Notes: generated from the letters alone by a model not told the origin. A stretch of DNA of 64,000 nucleotides from Mycolicibacterium sp. P9-64 (GCF_008329605.1 NZ_NPKO01000002.1:1-64000); one strand, 5' to 3'. Shown: positions 1 to 8,376, numbered from the stretch's first letter. Translations and numbers: made by a program.

Positions 1-125
1 GCGATGGCGGCCATCCGGTGATGGGCCACGGTGGCCGCAGCACGCGTCCAACCGGCCACGGCATCAATCAACGCCGCATCATCGACATGTGCCAGGTCAT
101 CGCCCTGGGCCAGTTCCTCGACCAC
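1..125 (-). CDS. DUF222/13E12-family HNH endonuclease, N-terminal fragment (runs off the window)
   Basis: Reading the minus strand from a GTG at 125 gives an acidic N-terminus followed by a helical stretch (LIDAVAGWTRAAATVAHHRM) that is typical of the DUF222 region found at the start of mycobacterial 13E12-repeat HNH endonucleases. An in-frame TGA lies two codons upstream of the GTG, so the protein cannot start earlier. Only about 41 residues are inside the window; the HNH domain would lie beyond the left edge. These genes are repetitive and mobile-like in actinobacteria. The family is recognised by the opening helix pattern only. Confidence 0.6.
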   Translation of the reverse strand, partial: MVEELAQGDDLAHVDDAALIDAVAGWTRAAATVAHHRMAAI

Positions 126-274
126 GCCTCAATCGTGCTCGCGGGCCCCGACATTCACCCCTGACACACCCCGACACCCCGGCCGGCCACGACCACGGCC
201 TGTGGATGAAACGCAGACTGTGGATAACTTCGCCGACCACCGACGCCGAAGGCTCAAGCTGTCGGTGCACCGTG

Positions 275-889
275 CTACAGGCGCGGTCGCCGCGCGTAGT
301 AGACGAACGCCGGAGGCAGGTTCCTGATGACGGCGCGGCTGGCGACGACCTCCTCGAAGCGGGACACCAACATGCGCCGGAATCGTCGCCCAGGTGCGAA
401 GCCGCGGACCAGGGTGTAGCCAAACGTGGTGAACGCGCCGCCGGGTGCCAGAACGCTCCTCGCGGCATCGAGCGTGGCCTCGGCCACGGGTGCCGGCATG
501 GACACCCACGGCAATCCGCTGACGATGAAGTCCGCGTGGGCGATGCCGCGGTCGGCGAGGATCTGCGGCAGTGTGTCGGCGCTGGCGTGCACCATCTCGA
601 CGCCACGGTGGCGGCTGGCAGTCAGGGTGGCCAGGCGCGGGTTGAGCTCCACGGCGATGTGGCGCCCGCGTGGACCCAGCCGGGCCTGGATTGCTTCGGT
701 GAAGGCACCGGTGCCGGGGCCGAGTTCCACCACGACGGGATCGCCATCGTGGGGGATGGTCGCCGTGACCGCTGTGGCAAGGCGTCGCGAGCTGGGGGCG
801 AGCGCACCGACAAGGCTTGGTTGGCGGGCGAATTCGAGCATCAGGACGGCCGCGTCACCCAATGTCGCGTGCCTCGTTGTCGCGGTCAT
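275..889 (-). CDS. Class I SAM-dependent methyltransferase, phospholipid N-methyltransferase-like
   Basis: A 204-residue protein with the SAM-binding glycine motif ELGPGTGAFT near residues 51-60 and a following acidic residue in AVELNP. The sequence resembles the short soluble phospholipid N-methyltransferase/rRNA dimethyltransferase-like family. The motif DFIVSGLPW replaces the usual catalytic NPPY/NLPY type motif of adenine methyltransferases, which favours a lipid or small-molecule substrate. The ATG at 889 overlaps the stop codon of the upstream hydrolase remnant, so the two are or were translationally coupled. Substrate is not certain. Confidence 0.7.
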   Translation of the reverse strand: MTATTRHATLGDAAVLMLEFARQPSLVGALAPSSRRLATAVTATIPHDGDPVVVELGPGTGAFTEAIQARLGPRGRHIAVELNPRLATLTASRHRGVEMVHASADTLPQILADRGIAHADFIVSGLPWVSMPAPVAEATLDAARSVLAPGGAFTTFGYTLVRGFAPGRRFRRMLVSRFEEVVASRAVIRNLPPAFVYYARRPRL

Positions 890-1290
890 CGCGTGCTGTC
901 CCGCAGGCAGCGGCCGTAGCCGTCGAGGTCGGCATCGGCGCGGCCGTAGGCAAGGGCATGCCCGGCGCCGTCGAGGGGCAGAAGCTCTGTCTGGGGCACG
1001 TATCGCTGCAACAGCTGGGTCCGATCGTAGGGGTGGACGGTGTCGTCGGTCCCCCACGCCGCAAAGACGGGTATCCCCGAGTGCCCGAGCGCCTGGAAGG
1101 CCTCCGGGCGCCATGGGAAATCATAGTGCCGGAGACGGTTCGGCATCCCCTGGGCAAAACCACGGTACTTCGACTGCTCTGCCATCCAGTCCAACATGGC
1201 GCGCTGACCCGGTGATCCCACGTAGGCGGTGGCCATCTGCCGGGTAGCACCATCAGGCCTCCCGACGGCACATTCCTCGCGGCGGCTAGG
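886..1290 (-). pseudogene. C-terminal remnant of an alpha/beta hydrolase
   Basis: The open frame from 1290 down to 886 encodes the lid and C-terminal half of an alpha/beta hydrolase: it has the segment VFAAWGTDDTVHPYDR carrying the acid residue and GAGHALAYG carrying the catalytic His. The N-terminal half with the nucleophile elbow is absent, because the frame is closed by a TGA at 1291-1293, at the 3' end of the TetR gene. The first ATG is at 1236 (116 residues). It therefore lacks a complete catalytic site. A deletion that fused this remnant to the TetR gene end is the simplest explanation. Confidence 0.65.
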
Positions 1291-1873
1291 TCAGGACCGA
1301 GGTGGCCAGGCTGGTGACGGCATCCGCCAGCACGTCGGGTTCCACCCCTGCGGTGGCCAGGGCGTCAAGTCCGCGCAGGATGGCCAGAAGGTGGCGGGCG
1401 GTCTTCCTGGGGTCGCGGGTGGCAGCGATGGAGCCGGATCGTCGTGCCGCAACGACACTTTCGAAGAGAAGGTTCTCCAGCTGAGCGAAGGTGCGGCGGG
1501 CGAGGGTCTGCACTTCGTGGTCGAGGGAGGCGAGCTCGGCAGTCGCCTTCGTGAGGAAACACCCCGATGGCGTCGTGGTGGGGCCGTTGCCGGACGCGAT
1601 GCCGTCGAACAGCGAGCGGAGCCGTTCGACGGCGGTCTCGTCGGGGCCATCCAGATGGGTGGCGACCTGTGCGACCACGTCGTGGCAATAGCTCTCGAAA
1701 GTGCGCAGATACAGCGCGTGCTTGTCGTTGAAGGCGTTGTAGATGCTGCCCTTGCTCAGGCCGGTTGCGTTGACGAGGTCGTCGAGGCTGGTCGCGGCGT
1801 ATCCGTATGACCAGAACTGGTCTCGCGCGGACTCGACGACGGCAGCTTCGTCGAAAGCTCTTGGACGTGCCAC
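1286..1873 (-). CDS. TetR/AcrR-family transcriptional regulator
   Basis: A 195-residue protein with an N-terminal TetR helix-turn-helix at about residues 28-52 (TSLDDLVNATGLSKGSIYNAF) and a variable ligand domain. It is divergent from the SDR gene at 1953, with 79 bases between them that contain a strong dyad, so it very probably represses the SDR gene and itself. The ligand is unknown. CFLTKATAEL and the overall form resemble regulators of the AcuR/YcdC-like group that respond to small reactive organic compounds, but this is only a resemblance. Confidence 0.85.
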   Translation of the reverse strand: MARPRAFDEAAVVESARDQFWSYGYAATSLDDLVNATGLSKGSIYNAFNDKHALYLRTFESYCHDVVAQVATHLDGPDETAVERLRSLFDGIASGNGPTTTPSGCFLTKATAELASLDHEVQTLARRTFAQLENLLFESVVAARRSGSIAATRDPRKTARHLLAILRGLDALATAGVEPDVLADAVTSLATSVLT

Positions 1874-1886
1874 TACCCGAGAATAC

Positions 1887-1929
1887 CAGTTTTAGACCGA
1901 ATGGAGTAAAACTGTTTTAGGCCGAACGG
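1887..1929. promoter_or_regulatory. TetR operator region between the TetR and SDR genes
   Basis: CAGTTTTA (1887-1894) and TAAAACTG (1907-1914) form a perfect inverted repeat with a 12-base spacer. In addition, GTTTTAGACCGAATGG (1889-1904) is repeated as GTTTTAGGCCGAACGG (1914-1929), 25 bases away on the same strand. These are the natural binding sites for the adjacent TetR protein. Confidence 0.7.
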
Positions 1930-1952
1930 TCGCAAAGGATGAGGAGAGCACG

Positions 1953-2693
1953 ATGGGACAACTCGAGGGCAAGACAGCGCTGGTCACGGGCGCAAGCACG
2001 GGAATCGGATACGCGACCGCGCGGCGATTCATCGACGAGGGGGCACGGGTCTTCATCACCGGCAGGCGTAAGGACGTGCTCGATGCCGCGGCCAAGCAGC
2101 TGGGCGAGCGTGCCATCCCGGTGGTCGGCGACGTCTCCGACCCGGCGGATCGGGACCGGCTGTTCGGCGAAGTCAGCGCCCACGGGACCGGCCTCGACGT
2201 GGTCTTCGCGAATGCAGGCGGTGGAGAGCTCGCCACCATCGACGAGCTCACCCCGGAAGCCCTCGAACACGTCTTCGGGATCAACGTGGGCGGCACGGTG
2301 TTCACGGTTCAGAAGGCGCTTCCGCTGCTGAACGAAGGCGCAAGCATCGTGGTGACCGGATCGACCTCGGCGTACCGGGGCACGCCCGGCTTCGGCGTCT
2401 ACTCGGCGACGAAGGCTGCCCTGCGCCAATTCGTCAGGGTGTGGGCGGCGGAGCTTGCCCCTCGCGGCGTGCGGGTGAACATCGTCGTGCCCGGCCCGAC
2501 TGACACGCCAGGACTGCGTGGGATCGGACAAGAGGAGTTCTTGCAATCCGCCGCGGAGTCAACCGCTTTGGGCCGCCTCGGCGACCCCGACGAGGTCGCC
2601 GCTGCAGTGCTGTTCTTGTCGACGTCACAGTCCAGCTTCATGACCGGCAGTGAGCTGTTTGCCGACGGCGGCGAGGTCCAGGTCTATGCCTGA
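1953..2693 (+). CDS. Short-chain dehydrogenase/reductase (classical SDR)
   Basis: A 246-residue classical SDR. It has the nucleotide-binding TGASTGIG at residues 12-19, NAG at 87-89, Asn111, and a YSATK catalytic motif (Tyr150, Lys154) with Ser near 137-139. The arginines after beta-strand 2 (TGRRK) point to NADP(H). It probably reduces a carbonyl or oxidises an alcohol in the cytoplasm; the substrate cannot be read. SD-like GAGGAGAG precedes the ATG. It is controlled by the divergent TetR gene, as in many detoxification SDRs. Confidence 0.88.
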   Translation: MGQLEGKTALVTGASTGIGYATARRFIDEGARVFITGRRKDVLDAAAKQLGERAIPVVGDVSDPADRDRLFGEVSAHGTGLDVVFANAGGGELATIDELTPEALEHVFGINVGGTVFTVQKALPLLNEGASIVVTGSTSAYRGTPGFGVYSATKAALRQFVRVWAAELAPRGVRVNIVVPGPTDTPGLRGIGQEEFLQSAAESTALGRLGDPDEVAAAVLFLSTSQSSFMTGSELFADGGEVQVYA

Positions 2694-2700
2694 CGCGCAC

Positions 2701-3450
2701 TCACACCAGCCGTCCGATGCCGCTCGCTGCCACCTGTAGCGCGCCGAGCAATCGCTGCCGGTCGCGCTTGAGGGTCGACACCACGGCACCGATCGAGGCC
2801 ACCACCGACGAGTCCGATGGCCGGGTCACCGGAACGGCAAGTGAGCAGGCGCCCAGCGTCATCTCCTCAGCGGTGGTGGCTACGCCGTCGCGCCGTATGC
2901 GTTCCAGTTGGGACGCCAGAATCGGCGGGTGCGTGATGGTGTGCGCGGTCACGCGGGTCAGCCCGGCGAACACCCGCTCCCTGACGTCGACCGGTGCGTG
3001 CGCCAGCAGCACCTTGCCAACTCCGGTCGCGTGCATGGGCAATCGGCTGCCCACCGAGCTGACGATTGGCACCGATGCCCGGCCCCGCACGGTGTGCAGG
3101 TACAGCACCTGGTCACCGTCGCGAACCGCGAGGTGCACGGTCGCCATGGTCGCGGCGTAGACGTCGTGGAGGAACGGCTCGGCGACCTCGCGCAGGCGAT
3201 TTCGGGATTGGGCGAGCAGCCCGATCTCCCACAGCAGTGGTCCGACGCGGTAGCGGCCATCGGACGGCCGCTCCAGCGCGCCGCCCGCGACGAGCTCGCC
3301 CGCAAGCCGATACGCGGTGGGCGCCGGAATGCCGGAGCGACGGGCGAGTTCGGTCAGGCTGAGATCGCGGTGGTGATCGTCGAAGGCGCCGAGCACGGCG
3401 AGGATGCGCGACGTGACCGTGGCGCCGGGGCTGGACGAGTTGCCGGCCAT
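2701..3450 (-). CDS. IclR-family regulator of the pca operon
   Basis: A 249-residue IclR-family protein with an N-terminal winged helix (TELARRSGIPAPTAYRLAGEL) and a C-terminal effector-binding domain. An upstream in-frame ATG at 3504 would add 18 residues, but the ATG at 3450 follows a GGAGGAAGGGAAG ribosome site and is preferred. It is divergent from pcaHGBL with an 86-base gap holding a palindrome. IclR proteins of the PcaR/PcaU/PobR group control protocatechuate and 4-hydroxybenzoate genes, so this is the likely activator or repressor of the downstream operon. Confidence 0.85.
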   Translation of the reverse strand: MAGNSSSPGATVTSRILAVLGAFDDHHRDLSLTELARRSGIPAPTAYRLAGELVAGGALERPSDGRYRVGPLLWEIGLLAQSRNRLREVAEPFLHDVYAATMATVHLAVRDGDQVLYLHTVRGRASVPIVSSVGSRLPMHATGVGKVLLAHAPVDVRERVFAGLTRVTAHTITHPPILASQLERIRRDGVATTAEEMTLGACSLAVPVTRPSDSSVVASIGAVVSTLKRDRQRLLGALQVAASGIGRLV

Positions 3451-3476
3451 ACCGTCTTCCCTTCCTCCAGCATTCC

Positions 3477-3491
3477 TTCCACTCAGCGGAA
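3477..3491. promoter_or_regulatory. Putative IclR operator upstream of pcaH
   Basis: TTCCACTCAGCGGAA is a 15-base palindrome (TTCCAC-TCA-GCGGAA, one mismatch), a common form for IclR-family binding sites. It lies between the IclR start and the pcaH start, which have no other strong dyad between them. Confidence 0.5.
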
Positions 3492-3536
3492 GTCTAACCT
3501 TCATGCCGATCGCTCCACGGGATAGCGTCGCGACCC

Positions 3537-4313
3537 ATGTCAGCCATCGCCGACGTCGCCACCAACAGCGAGTCGCTGAGCCAAGAACAGATCAACGCCG
3601 AGATCGCCGCGTTAGCCGACGAACATCGCAGCGGGGCAATCGATCTGGCGCAGCCGAAGTTGAACTATCCGCCCTATCGCAGCAGCCTTCTCCGACATCC
3701 GCTCAGCGAGCTGCTGCCCGCAGACCCGGAGGGCGTCGAGCTATCGGCGCCGTGCTTCGGTGAGCGCGACGTGCACGAGCTGGATGCCGACTTGACCATT
3801 CAGCACGACGGCACCCCGATCGGCGAACGCATCGTCATCGTCGGACGCGTGGTCGACGGCAACGGCCGCCCCGTCCGTCGTCAACTCGTCGAGATATGGC
3901 AGGCCAACGCGAGCGGCAGATACCGACACATGCGGGACCAGCACCCCGCACCACTCGACCCGAACTTCACCGGAATCGGCCGGTGCCTCACCGATGATGA
4001 CGGCAACTATCGCTTCACGACCATCAAGCCGGGGCCATATCCGTGGCGCAACCACCACAACGCGTGGCGACCCGCCCACGTCCACTTCTCGTTGTTCGGA
4101 ACCGATTTCACGCAGCGCATTATCACCCAGATGTACTTCCCTGGGGATCCGCTGTTTTCGCTCGACCCGATCCATCAGTCGATCACCGATCCGGCTGCCA
4201 GGGCCCGTCTGGTCGCGGCCTACGACCACGGCGTGACCACTCCGGAGTGGGCGACGGGCTATCGCTGGGACATCGTGCTCAGCGGCCCCGCAGACACCCC
4301 GATGGAAGCATGA
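3537..4313 (+). CDS. pcaH: Protocatechuate 3,4-dioxygenase beta subunit
   Basis: A 258-residue intradiol dioxygenase beta subunit that, with PcaG, cleaves protocatechuate between the two hydroxyls to 3-carboxy-cis,cis-muconate. All four non-haem Fe(III) ligands are visible: Tyr129 (GRYRH), Tyr168 (GPYPW), His181 and His183 (AHVHF). The long N-terminal arm before the catalytic domain is typical of the beta subunit. No good Shine-Dalgarno site precedes the ATG; translation may be leaderless. It overlaps pcaG by 4 bases and opens the pca operon. Confidence 0.95.
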   Translation: MSAIADVATNSESLSQEQINAEIAALADEHRSGAIDLAQPKLNYPPYRSSLLRHPLSELLPADPEGVELSAPCFGERDVHELDADLTIQHDGTPIGERIVIVGRVVDGNGRPVRRQLVEIWQANASGRYRHMRDQHPAPLDPNFTGIGRCLTDDDGNYRFTTIKPGPYPWRNHHNAWRPAHVHFSLFGTDFTQRIITQMYFPGDPLFSLDPIHQSITDPAARARLVAAYDHGVTTPEWATGYRWDIVLSGPADTPMEA

Positions 4314-4879
4314 TGGCGATTCTTCCTGCCACGCCGGGGCAGACTATCGGACCCTTTTATGGCTTCGCATTGCCGTTCGACCATGGCGCCGACCTGGTGT
4401 CGCCCGGCTCACCAGGATCGATCCACGTACATGGCACCGTGTTCGACGGAGCGGGTGTACCGGTGCCGGACGCCCTGCTGGAGATCTGGCAGGCCGACGC
4501 ACAGGGGACGGTTCCTACCGCGCCCGGTTCGCTTCGCCGGGACGGCTGGACGTTCACCGGTTGGGGCCGCACCGGCACCGACGGGGCCGGACGATACGGC
4601 TTCACCACGGTCAAACCTGCTGCGGTAAAGGCAGATTCCGCGCCCTTCATCGCGATGACCGTCTTCGCCCGTGGCCTCCTCGACCGGCTGTTCACCCGCG
4701 TGTACCTCCCGGATGACCGGATCGCCACTGACGGCTTGCTGGCCGGCCTGCCGCCGTCGCGCCGCGCGACCCTGATCGCGGTCCCCGATGAAAACGGCCT
4801 GCGGTTCGACGTCCGGTTGCAAGCGGGACCCGACGGCCAGGCCGAGACGGTCTTCCTCCGGCATCGGGTCAACGGCTAG
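4310..4879 (+). CDS. pcaG: Protocatechuate 3,4-dioxygenase alpha subunit
   Basis: A 189-residue partner of PcaH. It begins with TPGQTIGPFYGF, the conserved alpha-subunit opening, and keeps the LEIWQADAQG strand of the intradiol fold, but it lacks the full iron-ligand set, as alpha subunits do. Two ATG codons in a row (4310 and 4313) can serve as start; the first overlaps the pcaH stop codon (ATGA), so synthesis of the two subunits is coupled. It overlaps the pcaB GTG by one base. Confidence 0.93.
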   Translation: MMAILPATPGQTIGPFYGFALPFDHGADLVSPGSPGSIHVHGTVFDGAGVPVPDALLEIWQADAQGTVPTAPGSLRRDGWTFTGWGRTGTDGAGRYGFTTVKPAAVKADSAPFIAMTVFARGLLDRLFTRVYLPDDRIATDGLLAGLPPSRRATLIAVPDENGLRFDVRLQAGPDGQAETVFLRHRVNG

Positions 4880-6081
4880 TGGCCGATCTCTTCTGGCCGG
4901 GTGATCATCGGGCAGGCGACCTGATGAGCAACCTGACGTTCCTCACCGCGATGGTCACCGTCGAGGACGCGTGGCTCGACGTCCTCGTTCGGTCCGGCAT
5001 CGCACCCGTGGAGGCCAAGGCGGATCTGACTGCGACGGTCGGCCCTGACGACGTCGAATGCATCGCGGTGCGCGCCGAGGATGACGGAAGCCCGGTGGTC
5101 GGTTTGGTCGCGCTGCTGCGCGAGCGCACCGGCGGGCAGCCCGCGCGCTGGCTGCACAGAGGGCTGACCAGTCAGGACGTCGTCGACACTGCGCTGATGC
5201 TGTGCGTTCGCGGCGCCACGGCGCGGATAGACGACGAGTTGGCCGCCCAGGTCACCGCGTTGAGCAGGCTGGTCGACGAGTATCGCGAGGCTCCCGCATT
5301 GGCCCGCACCCTGTCTCAGCCTGCGCTGCCCACCACGCTCGGCGCGAAGATCGCCGGATGGCTCAATGGTGTGCTGGACGCCGCCGACGCGCTGGCCGAG
5401 CTGCCGCCGTTGCCGGTTCAGATCGGTGGAGCCGTCGGAACACTGGCCGCCGCAACCGAACTCACCGGCGATCCGGATCGGGCGGTGGCCCTCGTCGGCG
5501 ACATGGCCGGGGCGCTCGGCCTTGCCGCTGGCCGGCCGTGGCACACCTCGCGCGCCATGATCACCCGCATCGGCGACGCATTGGTCACGTGCTGCGACGC
5601 CTGGGCACACGTCGCCGGTGACGTCGTGACGGGCAGTCGCGCCGAGGTCGGCGAGTTCGTGGAGGGCCGCGGAGGGGGGTCGTCGACGATGCCGCACAAG
5701 CGCAACCCAGTGCTGTCGGTGCTGATCCGCCGGACCGCGCTGACTGCACCCGCGCTGGGCGCCGCGCTGCACGTGGCATCGGCCGACAGCGTCGACGAGC
5801 GATCAAGCGGCGGTTGGCAATCCGAGTTGTCCACGCTGTGCATTCTGACGCGGCGGACCGTGGTCGCGGCCGCCCAGACGAGCGACCTTCTGGCCAACCT
5901 GCAACCGTCGGCCGCCCGCGCCGCCGCCAACCTCGCCGCCGCAGGAGATCTCGTGGCCGAGCAACGGGTCATGGCCGATCTGATTGGCGCGCCCGCGTTG
6001 CCCAACTACGCCGGGGCGTCGCAACGTCTGATCGATGCCACGCTGGAGCGGGCACACAATCATGTGAAGGAGCGCCCGTGA
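4879..6081 (+). CDS. pcaB: 3-carboxy-cis,cis-muconate cycloisomerase
   Basis: A 400-residue member of the fumarase/aspartase superfamily. It converts 3-carboxymuconate to 4-carboxymuconolactone, the second step of the protocatechuate branch. The family signature GSSTMPHKRNP is at residues 267-277 and an upstream RGLTSQDVVDTA segment matches the second conserved region. The GTG start at 4879 uses the last base of the pcaG stop codon. It overlaps pcaL by 4 bases (GTGA). Confidence 0.93.
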   Translation: MADLFWPGDHRAGDLMSNLTFLTAMVTVEDAWLDVLVRSGIAPVEAKADLTATVGPDDVECIAVRAEDDGSPVVGLVALLRERTGGQPARWLHRGLTSQDVVDTALMLCVRGATARIDDELAAQVTALSRLVDEYREAPALARTLSQPALPTTLGAKIAGWLNGVLDAADALAELPPLPVQIGGAVGTLAAATELTGDPDRAVALVGDMAGALGLAAGRPWHTSRAMITRIGDALVTCCDAWAHVAGDVVTGSRAEVGEFVEGRGGGSSTMPHKRNPVLSVLIRRTALTAPALGAALHVASADSVDERSSGGWQSELSTLCILTRRTVVAAAQTSDLLANLQPSAARAAANLAAAGDLVAEQRVMADLIGAPALPNYAGASQRLIDATLERAHNHVKERP

Positions 6082-7217
6082 CGATCACGTTGACCGAGAC
6101 CGACTTTGGCGGCCCTGACGATGCAGAGCTGTTGATCCTCGGCCCGTCGCTGGGCACCTCGGTGACCGCCTTGTGGGCTCAGGCTGCGGACCGCCTCGCC
6201 GAGCGGTTCCGGGTGATCGGGTGGGACCTGCCCGGTCATGGCCGAAGCAGAGCATCGGGTCCTTTCGTGGTGGCCGAGCTGGCCGCCGCGGTGCTGGCCG
6301 TCGTCGACCGGGTGGCTCCCGGCAGTACGTTCCGCTACGCCGGGGTCTCGGTCGGCGGAGCAGTCGGTCTCCAGCTTGCCCTCGATGTGCCGCAACGCAT
6401 TTCGGTAGCCACCCTGTTGTGTACGGGTGCGGTCATCGGCACACCGGAGGACTGGCGGGCACGCGCCGTGGTGGTGCGCCGCAACGGTGTCGAGGCCGTG
6501 CGGGAGAGTTCGCAGCGACGGTGGTTCGCACCTGGTTTCGTGCGGCACAGGCCCTACGTTGCCATGGCACTCGCCGACGCACTGGCGGCTACCGACGCCC
6601 AGTCCTATGCACATCTCTGCGATGCCCTTGCCGACTTCGACGTCACGGACCGTCTTGGCGAGATCACGATCCCCGTCTGCGCCGTGGCCGGTGCCGACGA
6701 CATCGCGACGCCGCCAGCGAAGGCGGAGCGCATCGCCGCAGGCGTCGTCACCGGGAGGGTCGTCGTGCTCGACGGTGTCGGACACCTGGCGCCCGCGGAA
6801 GCACCGGCAAAGGTCGCGGAGATCATCGGCGGCTCAACGGATTCGGTTTACGAAGCAGGGATGTCGGTCCGGCGCGAGGTGCTCGGAGATGAGCACGTGG
6901 ACCGCGCGAACGCCGGCCGCACCGAGTTCACGGCGGACTTCCAGGACCTCATCACCCGCTACGCGTGGGGGGAGATCTGGACGCGCCCTGGTCTGGACAG
7001 GCGTAGCCGTTCGATGATCACCTTGACCGCGATGGTGGCGCGGGGGCACCACGAGGAACTCGCCATGCACGTACGTGCCGCGCGGCGCAACGGGCTGAGC
7101 AGTGACGAGATCAAGGAAGTGCTGCTGCAGACGGCGATCTACTGCGGGGTTCCCGATGCCAACACGGCGTTCCGCATCGCAGGCGCCGTGCTTGCCGACG
7201 AGGATGACCCGAGGTAG
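6078..7217 (+). CDS. pcaL: Bifunctional 3-oxoadipate enol-lactonase / 4-carboxymuconolactone decarboxylase
   Basis: A 379-residue fusion. The N-terminal part (about 1-255) is an alpha/beta hydrolase with nucleophile elbow GVSVGG (Ser91) and C-terminal GVGHLAP His, matching enol-lactonase PcaD. The C-terminal part (from about 265, MSVRREVLGDEHVDRA) is a carboxymuconolactone decarboxylase, PcaC. Fusion of the two is characteristic of actinomycetes. It completes the route to 3-oxoadipate; no pcaIJ or pcaF is in the window. Its last 79 bases overlap the convergent phosphoglycerate mutase gene. Confidence 0.93.
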   Translation: MTITLTETDFGGPDDAELLILGPSLGTSVTALWAQAADRLAERFRVIGWDLPGHGRSRASGPFVVAELAAAVLAVVDRVAPGSTFRYAGVSVGGAVGLQLALDVPQRISVATLLCTGAVIGTPEDWRARAVVVRRNGVEAVRESSQRRWFAPGFVRHRPYVAMALADALAATDAQSYAHLCDALADFDVTDRLGEITIPVCAVAGADDIATPPAKAERIAAGVVTGRVVVLDGVGHLAPAEAPAKVAEIIGGSTDSVYEAGMSVRREVLGDEHVDRANAGRTEFTADFQDLITRYAWGEIWTRPGLDRRSRSMITLTAMVARGHHEELAMHVRAARRNGLSSDEIKEVLLQTAIYCGVPDANTAFRIAGAVLADEDDPR

Positions 7218-7852
7218 ACGCCGCCGGCCACCAGGGGTGCCAGCGACTCATCGAGCTCGTAGCGCAGCGGCACCCCGGTCGGGATGTTGAGCGTACTGAC
7301 TTGTTCGGCGGTCAGATCGTCCAGATGCATGCATAGCGCGCGCAGTGAATTACCGTGTGCCACCACCAGTGTCGTACGTCCAGCCCGGAGGTGCGCAGCG
7401 ATCTCGGCCGACCAGTAGGGGACGAGACGTTTGCGGACCTCGGCGAGCGATTCACCGTCGATGTGCTCGCCCGGCGGCCCCGCCGGCGGGGCCGCCGTGT
7501 CGTAGGACCGCCGGAGCTCGTTGAACATGGCGTCGCCGAACTCCTCGAGCACCGAGGCCCGAGTTCGTCCCTGCAATCGGCCGTAGTGCCGTTCGTTCAG
7601 ACGCCAGCTGCGATGTACCGGCGCCTTTGTCGCGTTGGTTTCGGTGATCACGATCTCGGCGGTGTCGACCGCCCGGCGCAACAGCGACGTGTGCACCACC
7701 GCAGGCGGAATGCCTGCGGCCCGAATCAATTGACCTGCGCGCGCGGCCTGCTCGCGTCCCCGTTCAGTGAGTTCGAAGTCGAGCCAGCCACCGAACCTGT
7801 CGTCGGCGTTGGCAGTGCTCTCCCCGTGCCGCAGCAGCACCAGGATGCTCAT
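7139..7852 (-). CDS. 2,3-bisphosphoglycerate-dependent phosphoglycerate mutase-like protein
   Basis: A 237-residue histidine-phosphatase-fold protein with the RHGES motif (His9), LNERHYGRLQG and the second catalytic His in VVAHGNSLRAL, all as in GpmA. It is coupled to rpiB by an ATGA overlap. Mycobacteria normally have a housekeeping gpm1 elsewhere, so this is likely a paralogue recruited to the catabolic regulon; an operator of the cluster's GntR type lies upstream of rpiB. Its 3' end overlaps pcaL head-on by 79 bases, so the C-terminus may have been shaped by a rearrangement here. Confidence 0.85.
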   Translation of the reverse strand: MSILVLLRHGESTANADDRFGGWLDFELTERGREQAARAGQLIRAAGIPPAVVHTSLLRRAVDTAEIVITETNATKAPVHRSWRLNERHYGRLQGRTRASVLEEFGDAMFNELRRSYDTAAPPAGPPGEHIDGESLAEVRKRLVPYWSAEIAAHLRAGRTTLVVAHGNSLRALCMHLDDLTAEQVSTLNIPTGVPLRYELDESLAPLVAGGVYLGSSSSASTAPAMRNAVLASGTPQ

Positions 7853-8304
7853 ACCAGCATCTCGCCGCGTTCGATGGCGGCAATCTGATCGACGCGGAGC
7901 TGATGGCGCCCACCCTTGAAGGCCGTATCCAGCCACACGGTGACTATCCGTTCGGCAAGGTCGGGTGCCACCACCTTGGCACCCATCACCAGCACGTTCG
8001 CATCGTTGTGGGCCCGGGCGATCTCCGCGGTGAACACGCAGTGGCACAGCGCTGCTCGAACACCGCGGATCTTGTTGGCCGCGATCTGTTCGCCGCAGCC
8101 GCTGCCGCCGAGGATCACGCCGAAGTCGTCGGAGCCATCGACGATGCGCGCGCCGACATCCGCGCACAAGCGCGGATAGTCGACGACGGTGGTGTCGTCG
8201 TCGACGCCGCGATCGTCGACGACGTGTCCGCGCTCGGTCAGCCAGGACGACAGGCGTGCCTTCATCGCCACGGCGTTGTGGTCGGCGGCGATCGCGATGC
8301 GCAT
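7849..8304 (-). CDS. Ribose-5-phosphate isomerase B family protein
   Basis: A 151-residue RpiB/LacAB-family sugar-phosphate isomerase. The start has the typical MRIAIAADHNA, and the phosphate/anion-hole region reads GGSGCGEQIAANKIRGVRAAL; the Cys in GSGCGE is the usual active-site Cys position and HNDANVL is conserved. GGAGG lies 5-6 bases before the ATG. It is the first gene of a two-gene unit with the phosphoglycerate mutase, behind a GntR-type operator at 8321-8335. Whether it still acts on ribose 5-phosphate or on a sugar-like product of the cluster cannot be read. Confidence 0.85.
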   Translation of the reverse strand: MRIAIAADHNAVAMKARLSSWLTERGHVVDDRGVDDDTTVVDYPRLCADVGARIVDGSDDFGVILGGSGCGEQIAANKIRGVRAALCHCVFTAEIARAHNDANVLVMGAKVVAPDLAERIVTVWLDTAFKGGRHQLRVDQIAAIERGEMLV

Positions 8305-8320
8305 CGAGCCTCCTAGGTAT

Positions 8321-8335
8321 ATTGGCCTAACCATA
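8321..8335. promoter_or_regulatory. GntR (FadR-type) operator A, upstream of rpiB
   Basis: ATTGGCCTAACCATA fits the recurrent cluster motif AWTGGYNNNACMATT with one end mismatch. It lies 16 bases upstream of the rpiB ATG, inside the leader or promoter, where binding would block transcription. Confidence 0.6.
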
Positions 8336-8376
8336 ATACAGTGACTGTTTAGAATCTGGGAGAGAGCACCGGATCC

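Noticed and set aside
201..227. TGTGGATGA and TGTGGATAA, DnaA-box-like sequences 18 bases apart
   Set aside because: Only two boxes, no AT-rich unwinding region and no dnaA, dnaN or rep gene nearby; probably chance in an intergenic stretch.
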